Source: Saccharospirillaceae bacterium (GTDB lineage Bacteria > Pseudomonadota > Gammaproteobacteria > Pseudomonadales > Natronospirillaceae). From it: 64,000 nucleotides of DNA. The stretch covers positions 1 to 64,000 of the forward strand of contig SKIB01000027.1 of NCBI GenBank assembly GCA_007116635.1. Reading direction: 5' to 3'. Shown here one piece after another: positions 51,899-60,699 of this stretch; positions within the stretch are counted from its first letter, which is position 1, and the number at the start of each line of letters is the position of its first letter. The position numbers and the translations under genes were made by a program. The notes beneath the pieces were generated by a model. The model saw only the letters and a list, made by a program, of their open reading frames with translations, had not been told where the DNA came from and did not search any database.

Positions 51899-53443
51899 GT
51901 GCTGGATACTTCATTTTTTACCAAGGGATATTTGGCCAAAGGCTGGGTATTGTTTTTGCTGCTGTTGTTTGGGTATTTCGTTTTGCAAGCAACAGTTCTG
52001 GTCTTTGGCTTGCCGCAGTCCTTGATTTCACTTTACCCCTGGATAGTAGTGCCCTTGGCAGGAAGTCGTGGTCGCAAGCTGGTGTATGCCTTGTTGTTAA
52101 CCTTTACCTTGCTGAGCTTTGTGGGGGCTAGTCAATCCGTTCTTGAGGCGGCTGAGAGAGCTAATGCCTATATCACCATTGCCGCCAGTTTGTTTTTTAT
52201 TGCTCTTTGTGTGGAGGTTATTCTGCGCAATGTTCGTCATCTGCGCGTGGTGAATCATGAGTTGTCTTCAGCCTGTGCTCAGGCTGAATCTGCTTCTGTA
52301 GCTAAGGGTAAGTTTTTGGCTGTCATGAGTCATGAGGTTAGGACGCCTTTAAGCGGTATTTTGGGGATGACAGAGTTGTTGGTTCGAGATGAGCAAGAGC
52401 CGAAAAAGAAACAGTCCCTAGCCCTGGTGCATCGCTCTGCTGAAGACCTGATGCAAATGGTTAACTCTATTTTAGACTTTTCTCGATTGGAGTCGGGGAA
52501 GATGGAGTTACACTCTGAGCCCTTTGCCATTAGAGCTATGTTGGCGCAACTAATGACTTCTTTTCGGGCCTTGGCAGAGAAAAAGAATCTCCAGCTTGAG
52601 CTGAAGCTGGATTCCTCATTGCCAGAGCGGCTATGTTTGGATAAGCATCGCCTTCGGCAAGTGTTGGCTAACCTGCTGACTAATTCGATTAAGTTTACTC
52701 AGGTTGGTCGAATTGAACTCAGTGTGGATAAGTTGGCCTCAGAGCAGGGTGATATCATACAGTTCTCAGTCACTGATACAGGTATTGGTATTAGTGAAGA
52801 GCGATTACAGGTATTGTTTGAGCCCTTTGAGCAGGTTAACAGTAGCTATAACCGGGCACAGGAAGGTACGGGTTTGGGCCTAAGCATTGCTCGAGACATA
52901 GTGCGCTTGATGGGGTCAGAGATTAAGGTTCTCAGTACGCCTGGCCTTGGTAGTCGCTTCTCTTTTGCAGTTAGTATCCCTGAGTTGGTTGAATCGACCT
53001 CTTCTACCGTGTTACCTGAGCCGCCAGACCCTTCAAAGTTGTTGCTTTGGCTAAAGCATCCTCGAGTCCTAATTGCAGAGGATAGTGAGGTGAATCGCAC
53101 TTATCTTGAGTTGATGCTGAAGAATCTTGGTTGTCACTTTGTTGCTGCTGAAGATGGTGAGCAGGCTGTAGACATGGCTCTTCAGGACGACTTTGACCTC
53201 TATCTGTTTGATTTGCATATGCCAAAGCTGTCGGGCTTAGAGACCCTGACCATGATTCGTCAGCGTCAGCCTGACAGGCAGGTGCCTGCATTGGCCTTAA
53301 CGGCCTGTAGTCTGGCTGAAGAGCAGCAAGACATTGAAAACGCAGGCTTCATAGGCCTTTATCTTAAGCCTTTGCGTCAGGCGCAGTTGGCAAATATCTT
53401 GGCTGAGCATTGTCGAGACCATCTGCTTTACAGTAATTCTTGA
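51899..53443 (+). CDS. Hybrid sensor histidine kinase, second of a tandem pair
   Basis: A 514-residue paralogue of the preceding gene with the same plan: four membrane helices (FGLPQSLISLYPWIVVP pairs with [17 protein letters not shown] of the first), HisKA MSHEVRTPLSG, HATPase NLLTNSIKFT, DTGIGIS, GTGLGLSIARDI, and a receiver (VLIAEDSEVNRTYLE, LYLFDLHMPKLSG, KPLRQ). The start is GTG 51899 (GGAG at 51889-51892); TTG 51896 is possible. Its stop codon lies within the predicted IscR operator and -35 box of the next operon. A role in sensing iron or redox state can be guessed from place only. Confidence 0.9.
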   Translation: MLDTSFFTKGYLAKGWVLFLLLLFGYFVLQATVLVFGLPQSLISLYPWIVVPLAGSRGRKLVYALLLTFTLLSFVGASQSVLEAAERANAYITIAASLFFIALCVEVILRNVRHLRVVNHELSSACAQAESASVAKGKFLAVMSHEVRTPLSGILGMTELLVRDEQEPKKKQSLALVHRSAEDLMQMVNSILDFSRLESGKMELHSEPFAIRAMLAQLMTSFRALAEKKNLQLELKLDSSLPERLCLDKHRLRQVLANLLTNSIKFTQVGRIELSVDKLASEQGDIIQFSVTDTGIGISEERLQVLFEPFEQVNSSYNRAQEGTGLGLSIARDIVRLMGSEIKVLSTPGLGSRFSFAVSIPELVESTSSTVLPEPPDPSKLLLWLKHPRVLIAEDSEVNRTYLELMLKNLGCHFVAAEDGEQAVDMALQDDFDLYLFDLHMPKLSGLETLTMIRQRQPDRQVPALALTACSLAEEQQDIENAGFIGLYLKPLRQAQLANILAEHCRDHLLYSNS

Positions 53444-53468
53444 CTAAAACACTAGGTTATTGCATACT
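53436..53468 (+). promoter_or_regulatory. iscR promoter overlapped by an IscR type 1-like operator
   Basis: -35 TTGACT (53440-53445) and -10 CATACT (53463-53468) are separated by 17 bases. The 25 bases at 53436-53460 fit the E. coli IscR type 1 consensus, as I remember it, at 21 of 25 positions, including the GACT half-site and its downstream partner region ending TTAT. Binding there would cover the -35 box and repress the operon, as in E. coli autoregulation by 2Fe-2S IscR. Confidence 0.72.
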
Positions 53469-53493
53469 TGCCTCAGGTTTTACATGAGGCAAG
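53467..53493 (+). promoter_or_regulatory. Perfect 9-bp inverted repeat covering the iscR ribosome-binding site
   Basis: CTTGCCTCA (53467-53475) and TGAGGCAAG (53485-53493) with a 9-base loop. The right arm contains the GAGG and AAGG that would serve GTG 53498. If the transcript starts near the left arm, a full or partial hairpin could limit translation; as DNA it is a 27-base palindrome that could be a second operator. Confidence 0.5.
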
Positions 53494-53497
53494 GCGC

Positions 53498-53965
53498 GTG
53501 CGACTGACCACTAAAGGCCGCTATGCGGTGACCGCAATGTTGGATCTGGCTTTGTTTTCCAAGCATGGCCCTATAAGCTTGGCAGATATTTCTGCAAGGC
53601 AAAGTATTTCTCTGTCCTATCTAGAGCAGTTGTTTGCCAAATTGCGTCGTGCTCAATTGGTTTGCTCCAGTCGTGGTCCTGGCGGTGGCTATCGCTTGGG
53701 CCGTGAGCCAGTCTTGATCAGTGTGGCTCAGGTGGTCGAGGCAGTGGATGAGTCCATGGATGCTACTCGCTGCGAAGGCGGGCATAACTGTCAAGATGGT
53801 GAAATTTGTCTCACTCATGCCCTTTGGCAAGATCTCAATAAACACATCTATCAATACTTGTCCTCCGTGAGCTTGCAAGAGTTGATCGGCAGGCAAGAAA
53901 TTCATCGTATAGGCTTGCGTCAGTTGCAGGCTGTCCCTTTGATCATTGCCAGCGAGAGTAAGTGA
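53498..53965 (+). CDS. iscR: Fe-S cluster-dependent regulator IscR
   Basis: A 155-residue Rrf2-family repressor. MRLTTKGRYAVTAMLDLAL fixes the start at GTG 53498. The winged helix has SYLEQLFAKLRRAQLV and SRGPGGGYRLGR. The cluster ligands Cys92, Cys98, Cys104 and His107 (RCEGGHNCQDGEICLTHALW) have exactly the E. coli numbering. It senses 2Fe-2S supply and should repress this operon. Its stop overlaps the iscS ATG by one base (TGATG). Confidence 0.95.
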   Translation: MRLTTKGRYAVTAMLDLALFSKHGPISLADISARQSISLSYLEQLFAKLRRAQLVCSSRGPGGGYRLGREPVLISVAQVVEAVDESMDATRCEGGHNCQDGEICLTHALWQDLNKHIYQYLSSVSLQELIGRQEIHRIGLRQLQAVPLIIASESK

Positions 53966-55122
53966 TGCGTCCGATCTATCTGGATTATGCTGCCACCACT
54001 CCGGTAGAACCTGAGGTTGCTGAGGTTATGGCTGAGTGCCTTACTATGGACGGTGTCTTTGCCAACCCTGCCAGTCGCAGTCATGTTTATGGCTGGCGGG
54101 CAGAGGAGCTGGTAGAGGCCGCCCGTGCTCAGGTGGCGGAAATGGTCAAGCTTGATAGCCGCGCGGTGGTCTGGACCTCTGGCGCCACCGAGGCCAATAA
54201 CCTAGCACTCAAGGGCGTTTTTGAGCGCCGAAATTTTCAAGGGCAGTTTATCTGCGGTCAGGTTGAGCACAAGGCAGTCTTGGACGTTGCCCAGTGGTTG
54301 GCCAATAAGGGTGTGCAGGTGCGCTACCTGCCAGTGGACCAGGGTGGTCGCTATCAGCTGGATCTGTTGGCGGAATGGCTAAAAGAGCCAACGGCCTTGG
54401 TTAGCCTGATGTGGATTAACAATGAAACCGGCGTAGTGCAAGACATCGAGCGGGCCTTGACGCTCTGCCATCATCAGGCAGTGCCGCTGCATGTGGATGC
54501 GGCTCAGGCCGTGGGCAAGTTGGACATCGACTTGGCACATTTGCCCATTGATCTGGTGTCTCTGTCGGCCCACAAGTTCTACGGCCCCAAGGGTGTGGGC
54601 TGTTTGCTGGTGCACCCTAAGGCCTTGGTGCAGCCCTTGGCCCAATTGCATGGTGGTGGTCACGAGCGTGGCATGCGCTCAGGCACTCTGCCGACCCATC
54701 AGTTGGTGGGCATGGGCCTGGCAGCGGCCTTGGTTGATCCAGTGTACGAAGCAGAGCACTTGGCGGCCATGCGCGATCAGCTGTGGCAGGGTTTGCAACA
54801 ACTGCCGGTGCAGATCAATGGCGATCTGCAGTACCTGGCCCCCAGTCATCTTAATCTGGCCTTCGCTGGCCTGGATGGCGAAACCTTGCTGCTGGCTCTT
54901 AATCAAATAGCTGTGTCCACCGGCTCTGCGTGCAATTCGCTCAGCTTGAAGCCCTCTTATGTGCTTAAAGCCATGGGTTTGAGCGATGCCTTGGCCCAGA
55001 GTTCGTTGCGTTTATCTGTTGGTCGCTATACCCAAGCAAGCGATATCAAAAAAGCAATCTTTCATATTCAACAGGTGGTGACTGGCTTATTACAGCAGAA
55101 CCCCACTGGCGTCATGAGGTAA
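53965..55122 (+). CDS. iscS: Cysteine desulfurase IscS, short C-terminus
   Basis: A 385-residue class I desulfurase. [16 protein letters not shown] opens it; PLP-Lys is in [14 protein letters not shown] and the mobile Cys in [21 protein letters not shown]. It is about 20 residues shorter than E. coli IscS (404): the chain stops after IQQVVTGLL and lacks the final tail that binds IscU in E. coli. No iscU is in the operon. It may supply sulfur to tRNA thiolation or to the SUF system. Three bases lie between its stop and the sufB ATG. Confidence 0.93.
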   Translation: MRPIYLDYAATTPVEPEVAEVMAECLTMDGVFANPASRSHVYGWRAEELVEAARAQVAEMVKLDSRAVVWTSGATEANNLALKGVFERRNFQGQFICGQVEHKAVLDVAQWLANKGVQVRYLPVDQGGRYQLDLLAEWLKEPTALVSLMWINNETGVVQDIERALTLCHHQAVPLHVDAAQAVGKLDIDLAHLPIDLVSLSAHKFYGPKGVGCLLVHPKALVQPLAQLHGGGHERGMRSGTLPTHQLVGMGLAAALVDPVYEAEHLAAMRDQLWQGLQQLPVQINGDLQYLAPSHLNLAFAGLDGETLLLALNQIAVSTGSACNSLSLKPSYVLKAMGLSDALAQSSLRLSVGRYTQASDIKKAIFHIQQVVTGLLQQNPTGVMR

Positions 55123-55124
55123 CT

Positions 55125-56561
55125 ATGGCTGAGCAAATTGAACAGGCGTTAAAGCGCGAATACGAAGCAGGTTTTGTCACTCAGGTTGAGTCCGAGACTC
55201 TGCCCCCCGGCCTAAACGAAGAGGTAATTCGTGCCATTTCCGCGCGCAAGAATGAGCCTGAGTGGTTGCTGGAATGGCGCTTAAAGGCCTATCGGATCTG
55301 GTTAGAGATGGAAGAGCCCGAGTGGGCGCAGGTCAGCTATCCTAAGATTGATTTTCAATCCATTTCTTATTACTCAGCACCCAAAAGCATGGCTGACGGC
55401 CCTAAGTCTTTAGATGAGGTCGATCCTGAGCTGCTGGAAACCTATAAAAAATTAGGCATTCCCTTGCACGAGCAGCAGATGCTGGCCGGTGTGGCGGTGG
55501 ATGCGGTCTTTGATTCGGTGTCCGTGGTTACTACCTTTCGTGAAAAGTTGCTCGAAGCAGGGGTTATTTTCTGCCCTATCTCCGAAGCAGTACACAAGTA
55601 CCCCGAGTTGGTGCAAAAGTACCTAGGCTCTGTGGTGCCGCAAAAAGACAACTACTATGCAGCCCTCAATTCAGCGGTCTTCACCGATGGCTCCTTTGTT
55701 TACATTCCCAGGGGCACCCGCTGCCCGATGGAGCTGTCGACTTATTTTCGCATTAATGAGCTAAACACAGGGCAATTTGAACGCACATTGATTGTTGCCG
55801 AAGAGGGCAGTTATGTCAGCTACCTTGAGGGCTGCACGGCACCCATGCGAGATGAAAACCAGTTGCATGCTGCCGTGGTTGAATTGGTGGCCATGGACGA
55901 CGCCAGCATCAAATACAGCACAGTGCAAAACTGGTATCCGGGCGATGAAAACGGCAGAGGCGGTATTTATAACTTCGTGACCAAGCGTGGTATCTGTCAT
56001 CAACGGGCCAAGATTTCTTGGACTCAGGTGGAAACGGGTTCGGCCATTACATGGAAATACCCCTCGGTGATCCTCAAGGGTGACGACTCGGTGGGCGAAT
56101 TTTATTCGGTGGCCTTGGCGCGCGGCGCTCAGCAAGCCGATACCGGTACCAAGATGATTCACCTGGGTAAGAATACCAAGTCGACCATCATTGCCAAGGG
56201 TATTTCCGCAGGTAAGGCACAAAACAGCTACCGTGGTCTGGTGCGTATGAATCCAGGTGCTCAGGGGGCGCGCAACTTCACTCAATGCGACAGCCTGCTG
56301 ATTGGTGATCGCTGTGGTGCTCACACCTTTCCTTATATCGAGAGTCGTAACCCTTCTGCCATCATTGAGCATGAAGCCACCACCTCTAAGGTAAGTGAGG
56401 ACCAGTTGTTTTTGTGTCGTCAACGCGGCATAGACACCGAGAAAGCAGTATCCATGATCGTCAATGGTTTTTGTCGTGAAGTATTCAAAGAGCTGCCCAT
56501 GGAGTTTGCCGTGGAAGCAGGAAAATTATTAGAAGTGAGCCTTGAAGGCTCGGTTGGTTGA
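55125..56561 (+). CDS. sufB: Fe-S scaffold subunit SufB
   Basis: A 478-residue SufB. Conserved stretches: [117 protein letters not shown] and [11 protein letters not shown]. It is the cluster-building part of the SufBC2D complex. Length is close to E. coli (495). sufC follows 10 bases downstream. Confidence 0.96.
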   Translation: MAEQIEQALKREYEAGFVTQVESETLPPGLNEEVIRAISARKNEPEWLLEWRLKAYRIWLEMEEPEWAQVSYPKIDFQSISYYSAPKSMADGPKSLDEVDPELLETYKKLGIPLHEQQMLAGVAVDAVFDSVSVVTTFREKLLEAGVIFCPISEAVHKYPELVQKYLGSVVPQKDNYYAALNSAVFTDGSFVYIPRGTRCPMELSTYFRINELNTGQFERTLIVAEEGSYVSYLEGCTAPMRDENQLHAAVVELVAMDDASIKYSTVQNWYPGDENGRGGIYNFVTKRGICHQRAKISWTQVETGSAITWKYPSVILKGDDSVGEFYSVALARGAQQADTGTKMIHLGKNTKSTIIAKGISAGKAQNSYRGLVRMNPGAQGARNFTQCDSLLIGDRCGAHTFPYIESRNPSAIIEHEATTSKVSEDQLFLCRQRGIDTEKAVSMIVNGFCREVFKELPMEFAVEAGKLLEVSLEGSVG

Positions 56562-56571
56562 GGGTTTCAAA

Positions 56572-57324
56572 ATGTTAAAAATAGATCAGTTGTTCGCTCA
56601 GATAGAAGACAAGGGCATTTTGAAAGGCCTGTCATTGGATGTTAAGCCTGGTGAGGTTCACGCCATCATGGGCCCCAATGGTGCCGGTAAAAGTACCCTG
56701 GGTAATGTGCTTTCTGGTCGAGATGGCTATGAAGTGACCTCGGGTAGCGCGAGCCTTGATGGTAAGGATTTGTTAGCTATGGAGATTGAAGAGCGCTCAC
56801 ATGCCGGGCTTTTTTTGGCTTTTCAGTATCCCGTTGAGATTCCTGGCGTCAGTAACCTTGAGTTTTTGAAAACCGCGATCGAGGCTCACTGTCAGGCCAA
56901 GGGTGTTGAGCCGCCTTCCAGTGCAGAGTTTTTGAAGCAAGCTCGTCAGGCCTGCAAGCAGGTTAACCTGCCACAAGAGTTTTTAAAGCGAGGGGTGAAC
57001 GAAGGCTTCTCCGGTGGTGAGAAAAAGCGCAACGAAATGCTGCAAATGATGCTGTTGCAACCCAAACTCTGCATTCTAGACGAAACCGACTCTGGTCTGG
57101 ATATTGATGCTTTGCAAACCGTGGCCAAGGGCGTCAACGATATGCGTTCGCCAGAGCGCAGCTTTGTCATCATTACTCACTATCAGCGGCTATTGGATTA
57201 TATTAAGCCTGATTTTGTTCACGTTCTATCTGATGGCCAGATCGTACGCTCAGGCGATGCCTCGCTGGCCTTGGAGTTGGAAAAATTGGGTTATGGTTGG
57301 CTTAATGCCGAGGAGTCGGCATGA
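56572..57324 (+). CDS. sufC: Fe-S assembly ATPase SufC
   Basis: A 250-residue ABC-type ATPase. Walker A GPNGAGKSTLGNVL, Q-loop FLAFQYPVEIPGVSN, signature GFSGGEKKRNEMLQMMLL, Walker B CILDETDSGLDIDAL and switch His in IITHYQRLLDYI. It powers SufBCD. ATG 56572 has GAGGG (56560-56564) upstream. It overlaps sufD by 4 bases (ATGA). Confidence 0.96.
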   Translation: MLKIDQLFAQIEDKGILKGLSLDVKPGEVHAIMGPNGAGKSTLGNVLSGRDGYEVTSGSASLDGKDLLAMEIEERSHAGLFLAFQYPVEIPGVSNLEFLKTAIEAHCQAKGVEPPSSAEFLKQARQACKQVNLPQEFLKRGVNEGFSGGEKKRNEMLQMMLLQPKLCILDETDSGLDIDALQTVAKGVNDMRSPERSFVIITHYQRLLDYIKPDFVHVLSDGQIVRSGDASLALELEKLGYGWLNAEESA

Positions 57325-58583
57325 GTGAGCTATTAACCAAGGCGATAGCGAAATCAGAGCAGGTTAATAACTACCTGCATCCTGTGCGAGATCAGGCTCG
57401 CAGTCGTTTGGCTGCCAGCAGCTGGCCAAATCGTAAAACCGAGGCCTGGCGCTACACCCCCTTGCGTGCCCTAGAGCAATCTTGGCAGCCCAGTGTACCA
57501 AGCACATTGTCGGACGAGGCTCTGGCGCGACTGGACTTGCCGCAACTGGGCAGTCTGGATTTGATTTGGCTAGATGGTCATTTGCAAGCCGTTGAGGGTC
57601 AGTTGCCAGAAGGGCTTAGCCTGAGCCGTTTCAGTGATCTTAGTTCAGATCATCGGCAGTCGCTTATGCAGCAGCTTGGTCAGACTAAACCAGAGCATCA
57701 TCTGTTTGGTAACATTAATGATGCCATGCTTGAGGACGGTTTATGGATTGATGTAGCTCCAAACGCACAAATCACTCAGCCCATCCGTTTGGTGTTTGCC
57801 GCTACTCAGGCGATGACAGAGGTACAAAGCCGAGTGTTGGTCACCCTCGGGGACAACGCAGTTGCTCACATAGTTGAACATCACTTAGGTGAGGTGCGGC
57901 AATGGCAGAACCAGGTGTTTGAGTTAAGCCTGGGTAACCATGCGCGTTTGGATCATCAGGCCCTGTACGCTCAACAGCAAGAATGTCTGTTTATCGGTGG
58001 TTGGCACTGTGCACTTGGGCAATCAGCTGAGCTCAATAGCTTGGTTTTGGCTCAGGGTAGTCAACTCAAGCGCATCAATTTTGATGTCTTGCATCGTCAC
58101 CAGCACGCTTCAGCTAACTTGGATCAGATGTACCTGCTTGCTGGCAAAGATTTATTTGATTTGCATAGCTGTATTGAACATGAACAGGCCAATGGTCAGA
58201 CCAATCAGCGGGTTCGCGGACTTGTGGCCGATCAAGCGCGTGCCGTATTCAATGGCCGTATTCATATTCATCAGGACGCACAAAAAACCGCTGCGGCCTT
58301 GAATACCCGGACACTGCTGTTGTCCTCTCAGGCCGAAGTGGATGCCAAGCCAGAGTTGGAAATCTATGCCGATGATGTGCGCTGCGCCCATGGTGCAACA
58401 GTCAGTCAACTTGATGATCAGAGCCTTAATTATTTGCGTAGTCGGGGCGTGGCCAAGCACCAGGCTCAGGCCATGCTGAGTTTGGGCTTTATGCAAGAAC
58501 TTGTGGCAGACTTAAAGCATGAGTCCGCGCGAAACTGGCTGCAAAGCTATCTAAAACAGGCCTTTTGGGCCTTGCAGGAGTAA
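57321..58583 (+). CDS. sufD: Fe-S scaffold subunit SufD
   Basis: A 420-residue SufD, the SufB paralogue. Blocks: SWPNRKTEAWRYTPLRAL, IEHEQANGQTNQRVRGLVADQARAVFNGRIHI, AALNTRTLLLSSQAEVDAKPELEIYADDVRCAHGATV and YLRSRGVAKHQAQAMLSLGF. It completes SufBC2D and has a role in iron entry. It overlaps sufC at its start and is followed by sufS after 2 bases. Confidence 0.95.
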   Translation: MSELLTKAIAKSEQVNNYLHPVRDQARSRLAASSWPNRKTEAWRYTPLRALEQSWQPSVPSTLSDEALARLDLPQLGSLDLIWLDGHLQAVEGQLPEGLSLSRFSDLSSDHRQSLMQQLGQTKPEHHLFGNINDAMLEDGLWIDVAPNAQITQPIRLVFAATQAMTEVQSRVLVTLGDNAVAHIVEHHLGEVRQWQNQVFELSLGNHARLDHQALYAQQQECLFIGGWHCALGQSAELNSLVLAQGSQLKRINFDVLHRHQHASANLDQMYLLAGKDLFDLHSCIEHEQANGQTNQRVRGLVADQARAVFNGRIHIHQDAQKTAAALNTRTLLLSSQAEVDAKPELEIYADDVRCAHGATVSQLDDQSLNYLRSRGVAKHQAQAMLSLGFMQELVADLKHESARNWLQSYLKQAFWALQE

Positions 58584-58585
58584 GC

Positions 58586-59806
58586 ATGGCTTTTGACCTA
58601 GTTCAGTTGCGCAGCCAGTTCCCTATATTGTCTCGTCAAGTTCATGGTAAGCCTTTGGTGTACCTGGACAACGCTGCCAGCACACAAAAGCCGCAATGCA
58701 TGCTGGATGCACTGATGCATTATTATCAGCATGAGCACAGCAATGTGCATCGCGGTGCTCATGCCTTGGCTGATGAAGCCACCATCGCCTTCGAAGCCTG
58801 CCGCGATGCCCTGCAGACCTACCTGGGTGCTGCTGATCGTCGCGAAGTGATCTTCACCAAGGGCACGACTGAGGCAATGAATCTGCTGGCTGCTGGCTTG
58901 GGTCAGAGCATTAAGGCTGGCGACACAATTGTCATTACCGCTCTGGAGCATCACGCCAATCTAGTGCCTTGGCAGCAACTTTGTCTGGCCAAGGGCGCGC
59001 AGCTACGGGTGGTGGCACTCAATGAGTTGGGTGAGCTTGATCAGCAGGATTATGCCGATGCCTTGAGTCAAAAGCCAAAAATTGTCAGCTTTGCCCATGT
59101 GTCCAATGCCCTGGGTACGGTCAACCCTATTGCAGACATGGCTAGAGCGGCTAAGGCCGTGGGTGCATGGGTGGTGGTCGACGGCGCTCAGGGTGCAGCC
59201 CATGGTCCTTTGTCCCTCAGCCAAACCGACATTGATTTTTATGCCCTGTCGGCCCATAAGCTCTATGGCCCCACTGGCCTGGGTGTGCTCTGGGGGCGTT
59301 TTAACGCTTTGGATTTATTGCCACCCTATCAGTTAGGTGGTGAAATGATCAAAAGCGTCAGCTTCGAGGCCACTGAATTTAATGATCTGCCTTATCGCCT
59401 GGAGGCAGGCACGCCCAATATTGCTGATGTGGTTGCCTTTGGTGCGGTGGTCAATTGGTTGCTGAGTTTGGATTGGCAGGCCTTGGTTGCCCATGAGCAA
59501 GAGTTGCTAACCTATGCCACGCAGCAGGTTCAGGCCTTGGGTGGCTTTCAAATTCATGGTCAGGCCAAGCATAAGGTCAGTGTGCTCAGTCTGTCCTTGC
59601 CCGGTGTGCATCCAAGTGATATTGGCTTTTTGCTGGATCAGCAAGGCGTGGCCATTCGTACCGGGAGTCACTGTGCTGAGCCTTTGATGCAGCTATTGGG
59701 ACTGCCTGGCACTGCACGGGCGTCCTTTGCCATTTACAATACCCTGGCTGAGGTTGATGCCCTGGTGGCAGCCTTAGCCAAAGCCAAGTCGATGTTATTG
59801 GAGTGA
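58586..59806 (+). CDS. sufS: Cysteine desulfurase SufS
   Basis: A 406-residue class II desulfurase. LVYLDNAASTQKPQCMLDAL, HRGAHALADEAT, the PLP-Lys in YALSAHKLYGPTGLGVLWG, GGEMIKSVSFEATEF, and the persulfide Cys in AIRTGSHCAEPLMQLLG. It works with SufE, encoded three genes on. ATG 58586 has GGAG (58578-58581) and lies 2 bases after sufD; the operon thus encodes two desulfurases, IscS and SufS. Confidence 0.95.
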   Translation: MAFDLVQLRSQFPILSRQVHGKPLVYLDNAASTQKPQCMLDALMHYYQHEHSNVHRGAHALADEATIAFEACRDALQTYLGAADRREVIFTKGTTEAMNLLAAGLGQSIKAGDTIVITALEHHANLVPWQQLCLAKGAQLRVVALNELGELDQQDYADALSQKPKIVSFAHVSNALGTVNPIADMARAAKAVGAWVVVDGAQGAAHGPLSLSQTDIDFYALSAHKLYGPTGLGVLWGRFNALDLLPPYQLGGEMIKSVSFEATEFNDLPYRLEAGTPNIADVVAFGAVVNWLLSLDWQALVAHEQELLTYATQQVQALGGFQIHGQAKHKVSVLSLSLPGVHPSDIGFLLDQQGVAIRTGSHCAEPLMQLLGLPGTARASFAIYNTLAEVDALVAALAKAKSMLLE

Positions 59807-59809
59807 GCC

Positions 59810-60166
59810 ATGCAGGTTGAACAGTTTGAGCCCTTGCCCGTCTTGAGGCTGACCGACAAAGCCAAAAGGCATTTTATTAGCAAGCTTGCCAAAGAAAATA
59901 AGTCGATAGTGCGGCTGTGGTTGCGTGAAAGCGGCTGCACCGGCTATATGCACGAGCTGAGCTTACTGGATCAGGCTGAAGCCGACGATCTACTCTTTGT
60001 CCTAGACGAGCAGCATCAATTAGCCCTGGCTAAGGATGCTGTTCCTTTAATGCAGGGTACTGAGATTGATTATGCTTGGGAAGGGGTTAATCAGGTGTTA
60101 AAATACAACAATCCCAATGTCACTGCCGCCTGTGGTTGTGGCGAAAGCTTTACCGTAGGTTCTTAA
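59810..60166 (+). CDS. sufA: A-type Fe-S carrier, SufA/IscA-like
   Basis: A 118-residue HesB/IscA-type protein. The three cluster cysteines are present: LRESGCTGYMHEL (first) and AACGCGESFTV (last two). It should pass clusters from SufBCD to targets such as fumarase, MiaB, RlmN and IspG. Its stop TAA overlaps the sufT ATG (TAATG). Whether to name it SufA or IscA is arbitrary; the place in a suf operon favours SufA. Confidence 0.9.
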   Translation: MQVEQFEPLPVLRLTDKAKRHFISKLAKENKSIVRLWLRESGCTGYMHELSLLDQAEADDLLFVLDEQHQLALAKDAVPLMQGTEIDYAWEGVNQVLKYNNPNVTAACGCGESFTVGS

Positions 60167-60699
60167 TGCAAAGACAAATGGTAGTCACCCTGAGCGATTG
60201 TCCAGCGCGCATGGTGCCCTCAGGTGATCCTGTCACCATTCCCAAGGACCAATTTGTAACTCTCACTCAAAGCTTGGGTGGCAACTATACCCTAATCTGG
60301 CAAGGCAACATGATGCGTGTTGATGGGGTGGATGCAGCTGCCATCGGTCAGCAGCCTTTAGAGCTTAAATTTGAGGATGCAGGTGATGGTTTAATTGCTG
60401 AGGACCTGGTATGGCAAGCCATTGCCACCGTTTATGACCCTGAAATTCCTGTTAACCTTAAGGAGTTGGGTCTGATCTATGGTCTAGAGATTCAGCAAGA
60501 ACAAGGTTTGGTCAGGGTGAGTATGACTCTGACTGCGCCAGCCTGTGGCATGGGGCCGGTGTTGGTGGCCGATGTTAAGTCGCGGGTTGGACGGGTGCCC
60601 AATGTTCAGCGAGTCGAGGTCGAACTGGTGTTTGACCCGCCCTGGAACCGTGACATGATGAGTGATGAAGCCCAACTGGAAACAGGATTATTTTTTTAA
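60166..60699 (+). CDS. sufT: Fe-S assembly protein SufT
   Basis: A 177-residue protein. An N-terminal extension (LSDCPARMVPSGDPVTIPKDQFVTLTQSLGGNYTL region) is followed by a DUF59/MIP18 domain: YDPEIPVNLKELGLIYGLEI, MTLTAPACGMGPVL and VELVFDPPWNRDMMSDEA, with the conserved Cys in ACGM. SufT has roles in Fe-S maturation under high demand. It is joined to sufA and sufE by one-base TAATG overlaps on each side. Confidence 0.9.
   Translation: MQRQMVVTLSDCPARMVPSGDPVTIPKDQFVTLTQSLGGNYTLIWQGNMMRVDGVDAAAIGQQPLELKFEDAGDGLIAEDLVWQAIATVYDPEIPVNLKELGLIYGLEIQQEQGLVRVSMTLTAPACGMGPVLVADVKSRVGRVPNVQRVEVELVFDPPWNRDMMSDEAQLETGLFF

Noticed and set aside
54491-54910. 139-residue open frame overlapping iscS in another frame
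   Set aside because: Its composition (very rich in Trp, Cys and Pro) is typical of a shadow frame of a coding gene.
55761-56423. 220-residue open frame antisense to sufB
   Set aside because: It lies wholly inside the strongly conserved sufB, has no ribosome-binding site, and its protein has no recognisable features.
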